A stretch of DNA of 64,000 nucleotides. It comes from Roseateles_B sp041912595. Lineage in GTDB: Bacteria > Pseudomonadota > Gammaproteobacteria > Burkholderiales > Burkholderiaceae_C. Shown here one piece after another: positions 43,869-52,785 of the stretch; the first letter of the stretch is position 1; each line of letters opens with the position of its first letter. The DNA lies in contig JAYRMR010000022.1 of the NCBI GenBank assembly GCA_041912595.1, positions 18,610-82,609 on the forward strand, in the 5' to 3' direction. The position numbers and the translations under genes were made by a program. The notes beneath the pieces were generated by a model. It was not told where the DNA came from and ran no database searches. It saw only the letters and a program-made list of their open reading frames with translations.

Positions 43869-44726
43869 TCAGTGCTCCGCGGGCGGCGGGCCGAGTTCCG
43901 GCCACGGCGAGACGAGCTCCAGCACATGCCGGCGGTCGATCGTGGCGCGGGCCCAGTCGCGGCCCTGGTGCTGGTCGAGCAGGCGGCGGAAGCTGCCGTC
44001 CTGGCGGGCCAGCTGCAGCCCGCGCTGCAGGCGCTGCAGCAGGGGGCGCTTGTCCTGGCGCGTCATGAAGTACACGGGCAGCGCGTAGTGCAGCGCCAGG
44101 TGCGGCTCCACCATCAGATCGTCCCGCCCCTCGAAATTGGCCAGCTCGGCGAAGGCTTCCGTCACGCCGCGCTGGAGGTAGTCGAAACGCCGCGCGCGCA
44201 GCATGCCGAGCAGGGCCTCGGTGCCGGGCCCGGCGATCACGGGCAGCTGGTTGGCCTCGAACACGGCCATGTCCGCCCACTGCCGACCGAAACCGCCCGT
44301 GAGGCGACGCAGCTGGGCCACCGTCGTGATGCGGGCGAAGGCCGGGGCGTCCTCCTTGCGGATCACCAGCAGGCGGTAGCCCAGGCGGCCGGCATGCAGG
44401 TCGATGGGCAGGGCGGCGAACTCCGCCATCCGCGCCGGCGTCGGCGGCAGGTAGACGAGGTCCACCTCGCCCGTGCGCAGCAGGTCCAGGCAGCGGTCCT
44501 GGGAGGGGTCCGGCCCCGGCGCATGGCGCACCAGCGCGACCGGCTCGCCCCCGCGGGCGGTCTTCTCCAGGACCAGGCGGGTGAGCGCGAGGCGGTAGTC
44601 GTAGCGCGGTGATTCCGTCTGACACAGGCGCAGCGCCTGCGCCTGGGCCTGAGACAGGGCCAGGCCCAGCAGGAGGCCGAACCCTGCACGCAGGAGCCGG
44701 CGTCGGATCAGGACGGAGCGCAACAC
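43869..44726 (-). CDS. Periplasmic substrate-binding protein (type-II, SBP_bac_3-like)
   Basis: The 285-residue protein has a basic N-terminus and signal peptide (GFGLLLGLALSQAQAQA), then a two-lobed binding-protein pattern: LLRTGEVDLVYLPPTPAR, GRLGYRLLVIRKED, ITTVAQLRRLTGGFGRQWAD, and LALHYALPVYFMTRQDKR. This matches the amino-acid-type or 'transporter substrate-binding domain' group. No permease or ATPase is next to it; instead it lies beside two chemoreceptor genes, so it could deliver ligand to a receptor, but that is inference. It could also be an orphan amino-acid binding protein. Confidence 0.75.
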   Translation of the reverse strand: MLRSVLIRRRLLRAGFGLLLGLALSQAQAQALRLCQTESPRYDYRLALTRLVLEKTARGGEPVALVRHAPGPDPSQDRCLDLLRTGEVDLVYLPPTPARMAEFAALPIDLHAGRLGYRLLVIRKEDAPAFARITTVAQLRRLTGGFGRQWADMAVFEANQLPVIAGPGTEALLGMLRARRFDYLQRGVTEAFAELANFEGRDDLMVEPHLALHYALPVYFMTRQDKRPLLQRLQRGLQLARQDGSFRRLLDQHQGRDWARATIDRRHVLELVSPWPELGPPPAEH

Positions 44727-44780
44727 GGCGCGCAGTCTATGCCATCCCCGTGACGGTGGCCCGTGCCGGTCACCGCCGAC

Positions 44781-46508
44781 TCAGAAGCTTTCCCACTGGT
44801 CCGTGACAGGCGTCGCGGCGCGGGGTGTCGCGGGTGGGCTGGCCGGCGCGGCCGCGGCGATGCGGGCCGCGCTGGCGGGCGCGGCGGGCGCCTGCTGGGT
44901 CGCCCGCTGTGGCGCCCGCTGTGGCGCCTGCTCTGGCGACGCCTTCGCGCCCCCGGCCTGCAGGCGGAAGAAGGCGACGACATCCAGCAGCTGGGCCGAC
45001 TGCGTCTTCAGGCTCTCGGCCGCGGCGGCGCTCTCCTCGACAAGGGCCGCGTTCTGCTGGGTCACGCGGTCCATCTGCGTGACGGCCTCGCTGACCTGGC
45101 CGATGCCGGTGCTCTGCTCGCGGCTCGCGGCGCTGATCCGCCCGACGATGTCCGTCACGCCGCGGATGGCGTTGACGACCTCGTCCATGGTCGAGCCGGC
45201 CCGGTCGACCAGCAGCGAGCCGTGCTCCACGCGCTCGACGCTGGTGGAGATCAGCGACTTGATCTCGCGGGCGGCCTCGGCGCTGCGCTGGGCGAGCAGG
45301 CGCACCTCGCCCGCCACGACGGCAAAGCCGCGGCCCTGCTCGCCGGCGCGGGCCGCTTCCACGGCCGCGTTCAGTGCGAGGATGTTGGTCTGGAAGGCGA
45401 TGCCGTCGATGACGCCGATGATGTCGGCGATGCGGCGCGAGCTCTCGTTGATGCCCCGCATGGTCTCGACGACCTCGGCCACCACGCCGCCGCCGCGCTG
45501 CGCGACCTCGGAGGCGGAGAGCGCCAGCTGGTTGGCCTGCTGGGCGCTGTCGGCGTTGTTGCGCACGGTCGAGCCCAGCTGGTCCATGGTGGCGGCGGTC
45601 TGCTCCAGGGCGCTCGCCTGCTGCTCGGTGCGCTGGCTCAGGTCCGCATTGCCCGAGGCGATCTCCGCGCTGCCCGTGGCCACGGCCTCGGCGTTGCTGC
45701 GCACGGTGTGCACGATGCCGCCCAGCGCGTCCTGCATGGCCTGCAGCGACTGCATCACCGTGGACAGCTCGTCTGGCCGCTCGTCACGGACGGCGCGCGT
45801 GAAGTCTCCGTCACGGATGCGCTCGGCGACCTCGCTCAGCTGGCGCACGCGCAGCCGCAGCGTGCGGGCGATGTAGAGGGCCATGCCCAGCATGGCGGCG
45901 ACCACCGCCACCGCCACGGCGCCGAAGATCCAGCGCGCGCTGTGGGCGTTGTGCTTGATGAGCTGCAGCTCCTGCTGCAGCTGCGCTTCCTGGTACTGCA
46001 CCGTGCCCGCGATGGCCTGCAGCAGGACGTTGCGGGCGGGGATGGTCTGGTCGACCAGGAAGGCGAAGGCCTCCGGCATCTGGCCGGCCTCGATCAGCGC
46101 CATATTGCCCTGCTCGACCTTGCCGAAGCCCTCGGCGGCCTGCAGCACGGCCTGGAAGCGCTGGCGCTCGGGCTCGGTGCGCAGGCCCTTGCCGTAGGAC
46201 TGGAGCAGCTGGGCGATGTTGCCCTTGAGCCGCTGGATGTCCTGCAGCGTGGCGCTGCGTTCCTCGGGTGTGCGGGACAGCATGGTGTGCCGCAACTGCA
46301 GTGACAGCCGGGTGACCTCCAGCTGCAGCTGCGCCATGTTCTGCAGCTGCGGGAAGCGGGCGACCTCCGCCTGGTGCGCCGCGTCTTCCAGCGCGCCCAG
46401 CTGGCTCGAGGTGTGCAGCGCGGCACCGAGCAGGGCGAGCGTCAGAGCCGCGACCGTGAGGAGAAGACGGCCGGTGAGGCCGAGGCGCGGCGCTTTGGCG
46501 TGAGACAT
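44781..46508 (-). CDS. Methyl-accepting chemotaxis protein (first of two)
   Basis: The 575-residue receptor has an N-terminal membrane helix, a helical periplasmic sensor of about 150 residues with a four-helix-bundle pattern, a second membrane helix (WIFGAVAVAVVAAMLGMALYIA), a HAMP domain, and the cytoplasmic signalling hairpin with tip residues GEQGRGFAVVAGEVR. It ends QWESF, close to the NWETF pentapeptide that tethers the CheR methyltransferase. It senses an unknown ligand and feeds CheA. The ATG at 46508 follows GGAA on its strand. The cytoplasmic half is nearly identical to the neighbouring receptor. Confidence 0.93.
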   Translation of the reverse strand: MSHAKAPRLGLTGRLLLTVAALTLALLGAALHTSSQLGALEDAAHQAEVARFPQLQNMAQLQLEVTRLSLQLRHTMLSRTPEERSATLQDIQRLKGNIAQLLQSYGKGLRTEPERQRFQAVLQAAEGFGKVEQGNMALIEAGQMPEAFAFLVDQTIPARNVLLQAIAGTVQYQEAQLQQELQLIKHNAHSARWIFGAVAVAVVAAMLGMALYIARTLRLRVRQLSEVAERIRDGDFTRAVRDERPDELSTVMQSLQAMQDALGGIVHTVRSNAEAVATGSAEIASGNADLSQRTEQQASALEQTAATMDQLGSTVRNNADSAQQANQLALSASEVAQRGGGVVAEVVETMRGINESSRRIADIIGVIDGIAFQTNILALNAAVEAARAGEQGRGFAVVAGEVRLLAQRSAEAAREIKSLISTSVERVEHGSLLVDRAGSTMDEVVNAIRGVTDIVGRISAASREQSTGIGQVSEAVTQMDRVTQQNAALVEESAAAAESLKTQSAQLLDVVAFFRLQAGGAKASPEQAPQRAPQRATQQAPAAPASAARIAAAAPASPPATPRAATPVTDQWESF

Positions 46509-46649
46509 GGAAATTCCTTTCAACCGTGGGGCGCGGGACCGCTGACTAGCCCATCCGGCGCCGGCTGTCACACGGCGCTGGGCGGAGGTTGAACGGGTAC
46601 TGCGTGGAACCGGAAACGAGTGCGCCAGGGGCGCGGGTGGGGTGAGCGC

Positions 46650-48455
46650 TCAGAAGCTTTCCCATTCGTCGGTGACGGGGGCACTGCTGTGGGGCGCGCT
46701 GCTGCGTGGCTCACTGGCGGGGCTCGGTGCCGGTGCCGCCTTCGGCGAGGCGGCCGGGGCGGGATCGGGGCGCGCCGCGACGCTGGCCTTGGGGGCCGCT
46801 GCGGGCGCGCGTGCAGGCGCGGTCGTGTAGCTGCTCGAGGCACTCGCGGTGCGCGAGGAGGGCGCCGGCGCGGCCTTGCCGGCACCGCGGTGCGTGCCGC
46901 CGGCCCCCGCCTGCAGACGGAAGAAGGCGACGACGTCCAGCAGCTGGGCCGACTGCGTCTTCAGGCTTTCGGCCGCGGCCGCACTTTCCTCGACCAGGGC
47001 CGCGTTCTGCTGCGTCACGCGGTCCATCTGCGTCACGGCCTCGGTGACCTGGCCGATGCCGGTGCTCTGCTCGCGGCTGGCGGCGCTGATCTCGCCGACG
47101 ATGTCCGTCACGCGGCGGATGGCGCCGACGACTTCGTCCATTGTCGAGCCCGCGCGGTCGACCAGCTGCGTGCCGTGCTCGACGCGCTCGACGCTGGTGG
47201 TGATCAGGGACTTGATCTCCTTCGCGGCCTCGGCACTGCGCTGCGCCAGGTTGCGCACCTCGCCGGCCACCACTGCGAAGCCGCGGCCCTGCTCGCCGGC
47301 ACGGGCCGCCTCGACGGCCGCGTTCAGGGCGAGGATGTTGGTCTGGAAGGCGATGCCGTCAATGACGCCGATGATGTCGGCGATGCGGCGCGAGCTGTCG
47401 TTGATGCCCTTCATGGTCTCGACGACCTCGGCCACTACGCCGCCGCCGCGCTGCGCGACCTCGGAGGCGGAGAGCGCCAGCTGGTTGGCCTGCTGGGCGT
47501 TGTCGGCGTTGTTGCGCACCGTCGAACCCAGCTGGTCCATGGTGGCAGCGGTCTGCTCCAGGGCGCTGGCCTGCTCCTCGGTGCGCTGGCTCAGGTCCGA
47601 GTTGCCCGTCGCGATCTGGGCGCTGCCGGTGGCCACGCTCTCGGCGTTGGCGCGCACCGTGTGCACGACGCCCATCAGCTTGCTGCGCATGTCCTCCAGG
47701 GCCCTCGACAGCTGGGCCACCTCGTCGCGGCCGCGGGCGCTGAGGCTGACGGTCATGTCGCCCTCGCTCATGGCGCTGGCGGTGTCCACGGCCTTCTGCA
47801 GGCCCTCGCTGACCTGGCGGGACAGCAGGGTGGCCATCACCACGGCGCCCAGCACGCTCAGCACCAGCAGCGTGATCGTGACGTTGCGGCTGCGCTCATA
47901 GTCTGTCGTGCCCTGGGCGGCCATTTTCTCGGCATAGTCCTCCTTGAGCTTGGTGAGCACCGTCAGCTGATCGTCGAAGGCATTGACCTTGGGGACGTAG
48001 ACGTCGAACAGGTATTTCTGTGCATCCTCCGGGTCGCCGCCTTCTGCGAGCTTGCTCTCCAAGGTCGTCAGGGACGCTTCCCACTGCGCCATCGACTCCT
48101 TGGTCTTGGCGATCTCGGCCTTGCCCTTGTCGGTCACGAAGAGCGGGAAGGCCTCGTCGAGCTCCGCCTTCATCGTCTTGATGTCCTTCTTGATGGACTC
48201 GCGCGCGGCCATCCGCTTCTCGGGCGTCGGGGCGAGCAGCACGTTGCGGATATCGCGTGCTACATAGATGAGGTTGATGTTGGCTTCCTTGACGCTGGAA
48301 ATCGCCATCAGCTCCTCGGCATACATGAGATGGCCGTTCTGGGCCACGCTGCTGAGGCTGCGCAGGGCGACCACCCCGATCAGCACCCCCAGCAGCGCCA
48401 CGGCCAGCATGGCGCCCATCATCCGAGTACCGATCCGGAAATTTGTCAGTTGCAT
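46650..48455 (-). CDS. Methyl-accepting chemotaxis protein (second of two)
   Basis: The 601-residue receptor begins MQLTNFRIGTRMMGAMLAVALLGVLIGVVAL, given in two overlapping parts, with a four-helix-bundle sensor domain (about residues 30-190), a second membrane helix (VTITLLVLSVLGAVVMATLL), HAMP and a signalling hairpin with the same GEQGRGFAVVAGEVR tip. It ends EWESF, a CheR-tether-like pentapeptide. The C-terminal linker is long and rich in Ala/Pro/Ser (about 60 residues). The start at 48455 has a GGGAG site. The sensor half differs from that of the first receptor, so ligands probably differ. Confidence 0.93.
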   Translation of the reverse strand: MQLTNFRIGTRMMGAMLAVALLGVLIGVVALRSLSSVAQNGHLMYAEELMAISSVKEANINLIYVARDIRNVLLAPTPEKRMAARESIKKDIKTMKAELDEAFPLFVTDKGKAEIAKTKESMAQWEASLTTLESKLAEGGDPEDAQKYLFDVYVPKVNAFDDQLTVLTKLKEDYAEKMAAQGTTDYERSRNVTITLLVLSVLGAVVMATLLSRQVSEGLQKAVDTASAMSEGDMTVSLSARGRDEVAQLSRALEDMRSKLMGVVHTVRANAESVATGSAQIATGNSDLSQRTEEQASALEQTAATMDQLGSTVRNNADNAQQANQLALSASEVAQRGGGVVAEVVETMKGINDSSRRIADIIGVIDGIAFQTNILALNAAVEAARAGEQGRGFAVVAGEVRNLAQRSAEAAKEIKSLITTSVERVEHGTQLVDRAGSTMDEVVGAIRRVTDIVGEISAASREQSTGIGQVTEAVTQMDRVTQQNAALVEESAAAAESLKTQSAQLLDVVAFFRLQAGAGGTHRGAGKAAPAPSSRTASASSSYTTAPARAPAAAPKASVAARPDPAPAASPKAAPAPSPASEPRSSAPHSSAPVTDEWESF

Positions 48456-48573
48456 GATTGCTCCCGCGTTCTGCAGCGCGCCGGCCCCTGCCGCCGCCCC
48501 GTGAGCGCATCGTTCACTCCGTACTTTCCCTTGCCCGAGGGCGGCGTTGCAACCGATTTCCATGTAAAGAGAT

Positions 48574-48589
48574 ACGAACGACCGTTCGT
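48574..48589 (+). promoter_or_regulatory. TetR-type operator before the MDR reductase gene
   Basis: ACGAACGACCGTTCGT is a 16-bp palindrome with one central mismatch. Its core GAACGACCGTTC (48576-48587) differs at one base from the operator of the beta-oxidation operon at 36641. A TTGCAA box at 48547 with a GATACG at 18-base spacing overlaps it, so a bound repressor would block the promoter. Confidence 0.65.
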
Positions 48590-48691
48590 TTTTGTCGCCA
48601 CCGAGACGGGCTTCACGAATGCGCCATGATTCAATCCCGGCCACCGGTGTTCCATTGGGTACACGAAACTTACAGAGAGAGTGAGGAAGCC

Positions 48692-49708
48692 ATGAGCATC
48701 AACCGTCAGATCCACCTGGTCTCTCGTCCTGCCGGCGAGCCCACCGCCGACAACTTCCGCCTCGTCGAAGCTCCGCTGCCCGCGGTGCAGGACGGCCAGG
48801 TCCTGGTTCGCAACCATTACCTGAGCCTCGACCCCTACATGCGCGGCCGCATGAACGACAGCAAGAGCTACGCCGAGCCCCAGCCGCTGAACCAGGTCAT
48901 GATGGGCGGCACGGTGGGCGAGGTCGTGGAGTCCCGCAACCCGCACTTCAAGCCCGGCGACCAGGTCGTGGGCATGGGCGGCTGGCAGGAGTACCAGCTG
49001 GTCGATGCCAGCCAGCGCGGCGTGCTGCAGAAGGTCGACACCACGCACATCCCGCTGGCCGCCTACCTCGGCGCCGTCGGCATGCCCGGCGTCACGGCCT
49101 GGTACGGCCTCACCCAGATCATCAACCCGAAGGCCGGCGAGACCGTGGTCGTGAGCGCGGCCAGCGGCGCCGTGGGCACCGCCGTGGGCCAGCTGGCCAA
49201 GGCGCGCGGCGCCCGCGCCGTGGGCATTGCCGGCGGGCCGGACAAGTGCCGCTACGTGGTCGAGGAACTGGGCTTCGATGCCTGCATCGACTACAAGGAG
49301 CACCGCGACCTGAAGTCGCTCTCCGCCGCACTGAAGCAGGCCTGCCCGAACGGCATCGACGGCCACTTCGAGAACGTCGGCGGCATGATCCTCGACGCCG
49401 TGATGCTGCGCGCGAATGCCTTCAGCCGCATCGCCATGTGCGGGATGATCTCCGGCTACAACGGCGAGCCCATCCCCATGATGGCGCCGCAGCTGATCCT
49501 CGTGAACCGCATGAAGATCGAGGGCTTCATCGTCTCCGAGCACATGCAGCTGTGGCCCGAGGCGCTCAAGGAGCTGGGCATGATGGTCGCGACCGGCAAG
49601 CTCAAGTACCGCGAGTCCATCGCGGACGGCCTGGCCGCCGCGCCCGAGGCCTTCCTTGGCCTGCTCAAGGGCCGCAACTTCGGCAAGCAGCTCGTGAAGC
49701 TCGTCTGA
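48692..49708 (+). CDS. NADP-dependent MDR-family enone/prostaglandin-type reductase (CurA-like)
   Basis: The 338-residue protein has LSLDPYMRGRMND, the cofactor segment VVVSAASGAVGTAVGQLAKA, and VGGMILDAVMLRANAFSRIAMCGMISGYN, given in parts; GDQVVGMGGWQEYQ is also present. These are typical of the YncB/CurA group of zinc-independent medium-chain reductases, which reduce alpha-beta unsaturated ketones and enones with NADPH. The operator in its promoter links it to the fatty-acid operon, so it may detoxify unsaturated lipid-breakdown products; this link is inference. Its stop overlaps the next start (TGATG). Confidence 0.92.
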   Translation: MSINRQIHLVSRPAGEPTADNFRLVEAPLPAVQDGQVLVRNHYLSLDPYMRGRMNDSKSYAEPQPLNQVMMGGTVGEVVESRNPHFKPGDQVVGMGGWQEYQLVDASQRGVLQKVDTTHIPLAAYLGAVGMPGVTAWYGLTQIINPKAGETVVVSAASGAVGTAVGQLAKARGARAVGIAGGPDKCRYVVEELGFDACIDYKEHRDLKSLSAALKQACPNGIDGHFENVGGMILDAVMLRANAFSRIAMCGMISGYNGEPIPMMAPQLILVNRMKIEGFIVSEHMQLWPEALKELGMMVATGKLKYRESIADGLAAAPEAFLGLLKGRNFGKQLVKLV

Positions 49709-50184
49709 TGAGCGCGCTCTTCTGGTCCTGCCTGCCGCTGCAGGCCCTGGATGCCGAGGGCGTCTACGAGATGCTGGCGCTGCGCAACGAGGTCTTCGTG
49801 GTCGAGCAGCGCTGCCTCTACCAGGACACCGACGGCCGCGACCGCCACTGCCTGCACGTGATGGGCCGCGACGCCAGCGGCCGGCTGCTGGCCTACGCGC
49901 GCCTGCTGCCGCCGGGCCTCAAGGGGCCGCAGCAGCAGCGGGCCGCCATCGGCCGCGTGCTGACCTCGCCCGCGCTGCGCGGGCAGGGGCAGGGCCGCCC
50001 GCTGGTGCGCGAGGCGCTGCGCGAGTGCGAGCGGCGCTGGCCGGGCGTGGGGCAGGAGCTCAGCGCCCAGGCGCATCTGCAGGACTTCTACGCCAGCCTC
50101 GGCTTCCGCGCCACCTCGCCGGTCTACGACGAGGACGGCATTCCCCACATCGACATGTGCCGCGACGCGGCCCCCTTGGAGTGA
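49708..50184 (+). CDS. ElaA-type GNAT acetyltransferase
   Basis: The 158-residue protein shows ElaA/YjcF features: YEMLALRNEVFVVEQRCLYQDTDG, split at LRNEVFVVEQ, then GRLLAYARLLPPGL, and acetyl-CoA site AAIGRVLTSPALRGQGQGRPLV (the R-G-x-G-x-G pattern), and AHLQDFYASLGF. The substrate is unknown. It is translationally coupled to the preceding reductase, so it may act on a related small molecule. E. coli ElaA is also uncharacterised in detail. Confidence 0.87.
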   Translation: MSALFWSCLPLQALDAEGVYEMLALRNEVFVVEQRCLYQDTDGRDRHCLHVMGRDASGRLLAYARLLPPGLKGPQQQRAAIGRVLTSPALRGQGQGRPLVREALRECERRWPGVGQELSAQAHLQDFYASLGFRATSPVYDEDGIPHIDMCRDAAPLE

Positions 50185-50189
50185 CGCAG

Positions 50190-51086
50190 ATGAAGCAGTA
50201 CTCGGGCCGCACGGCCGTGATCACCGGTGCCGCCTCGGGCTTCGGCCTGGAGGTCGCCCGCCTGGCCGCGCAGCGCGGCATGAACCTCGTGCTCTGCGAT
50301 GTGCAGGCCGATGCCATGGCCCGGCTCCAGGACGAGTTCGGCGCCCATCCGCTGCTGCTGCGCCAGGTGGATGTGGCCAAGGCGGACGAGATGCAGGCGC
50401 TCGCCGACGCCGTGCAGTCGCGCTTCGGCGCGCCGCACTTCGTCTTCAACAACGCCGGCGTGGGCTCGGGCGGGCTGATCTGGGAGAACAGCCTCTCCGA
50501 CTGGGAATGGGTGCTGGGCGTGAACCTCATGGGCGTGGTCCATGGCGTGCGCCTGTTCACGCCGATGATGCTGGCCGCGGCCGAGGCGGACCCCGCCTTC
50601 GAGGGCCACATCGTCAACACGGCCTCGATGGCCGGCATGCTGAACCCGCCGAACATGGGCGTCTACAACGTCAGCAAGCACGCGGTGGTGAGCCTCAGCG
50701 AGACGCTCTATCAAGACCTGTCCCTCGTGACGGAGCAGGTGCGCTGCTCGGTGCTGTGCCCCTACTTCGTGCCCACCGGCATCTCGCAGAGCCACCGCAA
50801 CCGCACGCCGGACCATCCCATGGGCAAGCCCAGCCGCAGCCAGCTGGTGTCCCAGGCCATGACGGACAAGGCGGTGAACGCCGGCAAGATCACGGCGGCC
50901 GACGTCGCGGCGATGGTCTTCCAGGCCATGGACGAGGACCGCTTCTACATCTTCAGCCATCCGCAGGCCCTGGGCGGCGTGCAGACCCGGTTGGAGGACG
51001 TCATGCAGCAGCGCAACCCGACGGACCCGTTCGCGGACAAGCCGGCCCTGCGCGAGCAGCTGGTGACGGCGCTGCGCAAGGCCTGA
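50190..51086 (+). CDS. SDR-family dehydrogenase
   Basis: The 298-residue enzyme has TGAASGFGLEVARL (cofactor loop), FNNAGVGSGG, the catalytic Ser in NTASMAGM, and Tyr-x3-Lys in VYNVSKHAV. The C-terminal ends in a helix (LREQLVTALRKA). Alongside the preceding reductase and acetyltransferase it forms a tight set (5-base gap), likely co-transcribed. The substrate is unknown; related proteins act on secondary alcohols and short-chain ketones. Confidence 0.9.
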   Translation: MKQYSGRTAVITGAASGFGLEVARLAAQRGMNLVLCDVQADAMARLQDEFGAHPLLLRQVDVAKADEMQALADAVQSRFGAPHFVFNNAGVGSGGLIWENSLSDWEWVLGVNLMGVVHGVRLFTPMMLAAAEADPAFEGHIVNTASMAGMLNPPNMGVYNVSKHAVVSLSETLYQDLSLVTEQVRCSVLCPYFVPTGISQSHRNRTPDHPMGKPSRSQLVSQAMTDKAVNAGKITAADVAAMVFQAMDEDRFYIFSHPQALGGVQTRLEDVMQQRNPTDPFADKPALREQLVTALRKA

Positions 51087-51178
51087 GCGGCGCCTCGCCG
51101 GCCGGGGGCGCCGCAAGCCGTGGCGCGCCCATCGGCCACTTCTGGCACACTGCCGGCCCCGCCTGTCCGAGTCCTGCC

Positions 51179-52456
51179 ATGTCCACCCGCCCTGATTCCT
51201 CCTCGTCCGCCGTCGTCATCGGCGGCGGTCCCGCCGGTCTGATGGCCGCGGAGCGTCTGGCGGCCGCCGGCCTGGCCGTGGACCTCTACGACGCCATGCC
51301 CTCGGTGGGGCGCAAGTTCCTCCTGGCGGGCAAGGGCGGGCTGAATCTCACGCATTCCGAGGGTCGGGAGGCCTTTGAGCAGCGCTTCGCCGAGCGCGCG
51401 CCCGCCGTGCGCGACTGGCTGGACCGGCTCGACGGCCCCGGGCTGCGGGCCTGGGCGGCCGGGCTCGGGGTCGAGACCTTCGTGGGCAGCTCCGGCCGAG
51501 TCTTTCCCGTGGACATGAAGGCCGCGCCGCTGCTGCGCGCCTGGCTGCACCGCCTGCGCGCCTCCGGCGTGCGCTTCCACATGCGTCACCGCTGGCTGGG
51601 CTGGGACGCGCAGGGCGGCCTGCGTTTCGCCATGCCGGCGGGCGAGGTGACCCTGGCGGCGCCGGGCGCCACCGTGCTTGCCCTGGGCGGCGCCTCCTGG
51701 CCGCAGCTCGGCTCGACGGGCGCCTGGGCCGCGACGCTGGGCGAGGTGGGGGCGGACGTCGCGCCGCTGCGCCCGGCCAACTGCGGCTTCGACCTCGGCC
51801 CGCGCCGCGAGGGCGTGGACGAGGCCGGCTGGTCGGCCTTCTTCGTCGAGCGCTTCGCCGGGCAGCCGGTGAAGCCCGTGCGCCTGATCTTCGAGGGCCG
51901 CTCCGGCCAGCGCTTCGAGCGCCAGGGCGAGTTCGTGATCACCGCGAGCGGCATCGAGGGCTCGCTCGTCTACGCCGCCTCGGCGCTGCTGCGCGACGAG
52001 ATCGCGGCGTCCGGCGAGGCCCTGCTGCACCTGGACCTGCTGCCCAACCACGACGACGCGCAGGTGCTGGCCGAGGTGCGCCGCCCCCGCGGCCCGCGCT
52101 CGCTGTCCACGCACCTCAAGAGCCGCCTGGGCATCGAGGGTCTGAAGGCGGCGCTGCTGTACGAGGTGCTGTCCAAGGAGGAGGTCCAGGACGCCGAGCG
52201 CCTGGCCCGCACGCTCAAGCGCCTGCCCCTGCGCCTGACGGCCGCGCGGCCGGTGGCCGAGGCCATCAGCACGGCGGGCGGGGTGCGCCTGGAATCGCTC
52301 GACGCCGGCCTGATGCTGACGCAGCGGCCGGGCGTGTTCTGCGCCGGCGAGATGCTGGACTGGGAGGCCCCCACCGGCGGCTATCTGCTCACCGCCAGCA
52401 TGGCCAGCGGCTGGGTGGCGGGCGAGGGCGCCGCGGCCTATCTGCAGGCGCGCTGA
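51179..52456 (+). CDS. FAD-dependent flavoprotein (TIGR03862, HI0933/BaiN-like)
   Basis: The 425-residue protein has an N-terminal Rossmann dinucleotide motif (VVIGGGPAGLMAAERL), SVGRKFLLAGKGGLNLTHSE, ATVLALGGASWPQLGSTG, and the C-terminal FAD-contact segment FCAGEMLDWEAPTGGYLLTA. These are the markers of the TIGR03862/HI0933 family, whose cellular role is largely unknown, although a gut relative acts on bile-acid derivatives. The ATG at 51179 follows a weak site. It sits 92 bases after the SDR gene, so it may be in the same unit. Confidence 0.88.
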   Translation: MSTRPDSSSSAVVIGGGPAGLMAAERLAAAGLAVDLYDAMPSVGRKFLLAGKGGLNLTHSEGREAFEQRFAERAPAVRDWLDRLDGPGLRAWAAGLGVETFVGSSGRVFPVDMKAAPLLRAWLHRLRASGVRFHMRHRWLGWDAQGGLRFAMPAGEVTLAAPGATVLALGGASWPQLGSTGAWAATLGEVGADVAPLRPANCGFDLGPRREGVDEAGWSAFFVERFAGQPVKPVRLIFEGRSGQRFERQGEFVITASGIEGSLVYAASALLRDEIAASGEALLHLDLLPNHDDAQVLAEVRRPRGPRSLSTHLKSRLGIEGLKAALLYEVLSKEEVQDAERLARTLKRLPLRLTAARPVAEAISTAGGVRLESLDAGLMLTQRPGVFCAGEMLDWEAPTGGYLLTASMASGWVAGEGAAAYLQAR

Positions 52457-52785
52457 GCGCCGCGCCGGGCGTTCGGAGGCACGATGGCTCCCGACGGCAC
52501 GGGGTGATTCCGGTCTGGCGTTGTCCCTGCCATCCACGCGAACGGGCGGCGCTGTTGCGGCTGCAAACGTTTGAAATTTTGAGCCCCAACGCGGGGTGAG
52601 GTCCGCACTTTCGTGACATCCTGCGCGCCGGCCTCGGCGACGACGCGACAGGTCCTGATCCGGATCATGGACAGGGTGCCCGGATGCCCCTCACTCCCGG
52701 TTGTCCCCCCACGGTTCCGCCGGGAGGCCTCCGGCGGGCGCTGTGGCACACTCCCGCGCTTCCAGCTTTTACCCATCCAGACGTC
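52457..52785 (+). other. Spacer upstream of tex, no gene seen
   Basis: This 329-base stretch holds no convincing coding region. It has a CAAACGTTTG palindrome at 52564-52573, an AT-rich patch (TTTGAAATTTTGAG) that could be part of a promoter, and an in-frame ATG at 52684 that could serve as an alternative start for Tex. I see no clear -35/-10 pair. Confidence 0.45.

Noticed and set aside
52564..52573. CAAACGTTTG palindrome upstream of tex, like a LacI/PurR operator
   Set aside because: A 10-bp palindrome is expected many times by chance in a window this size, there is no second copy at a related gene, and the outer consensus positions do not match.
52684..52785. ATG at 52684 as the Tex start
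   Set aside because: It would add 34 residues rich in Pro and Gly that do not resemble Tex, whereas the TTG at 52786 gives the usual LDKILLQIAAEL start. It remains a possible alternative.
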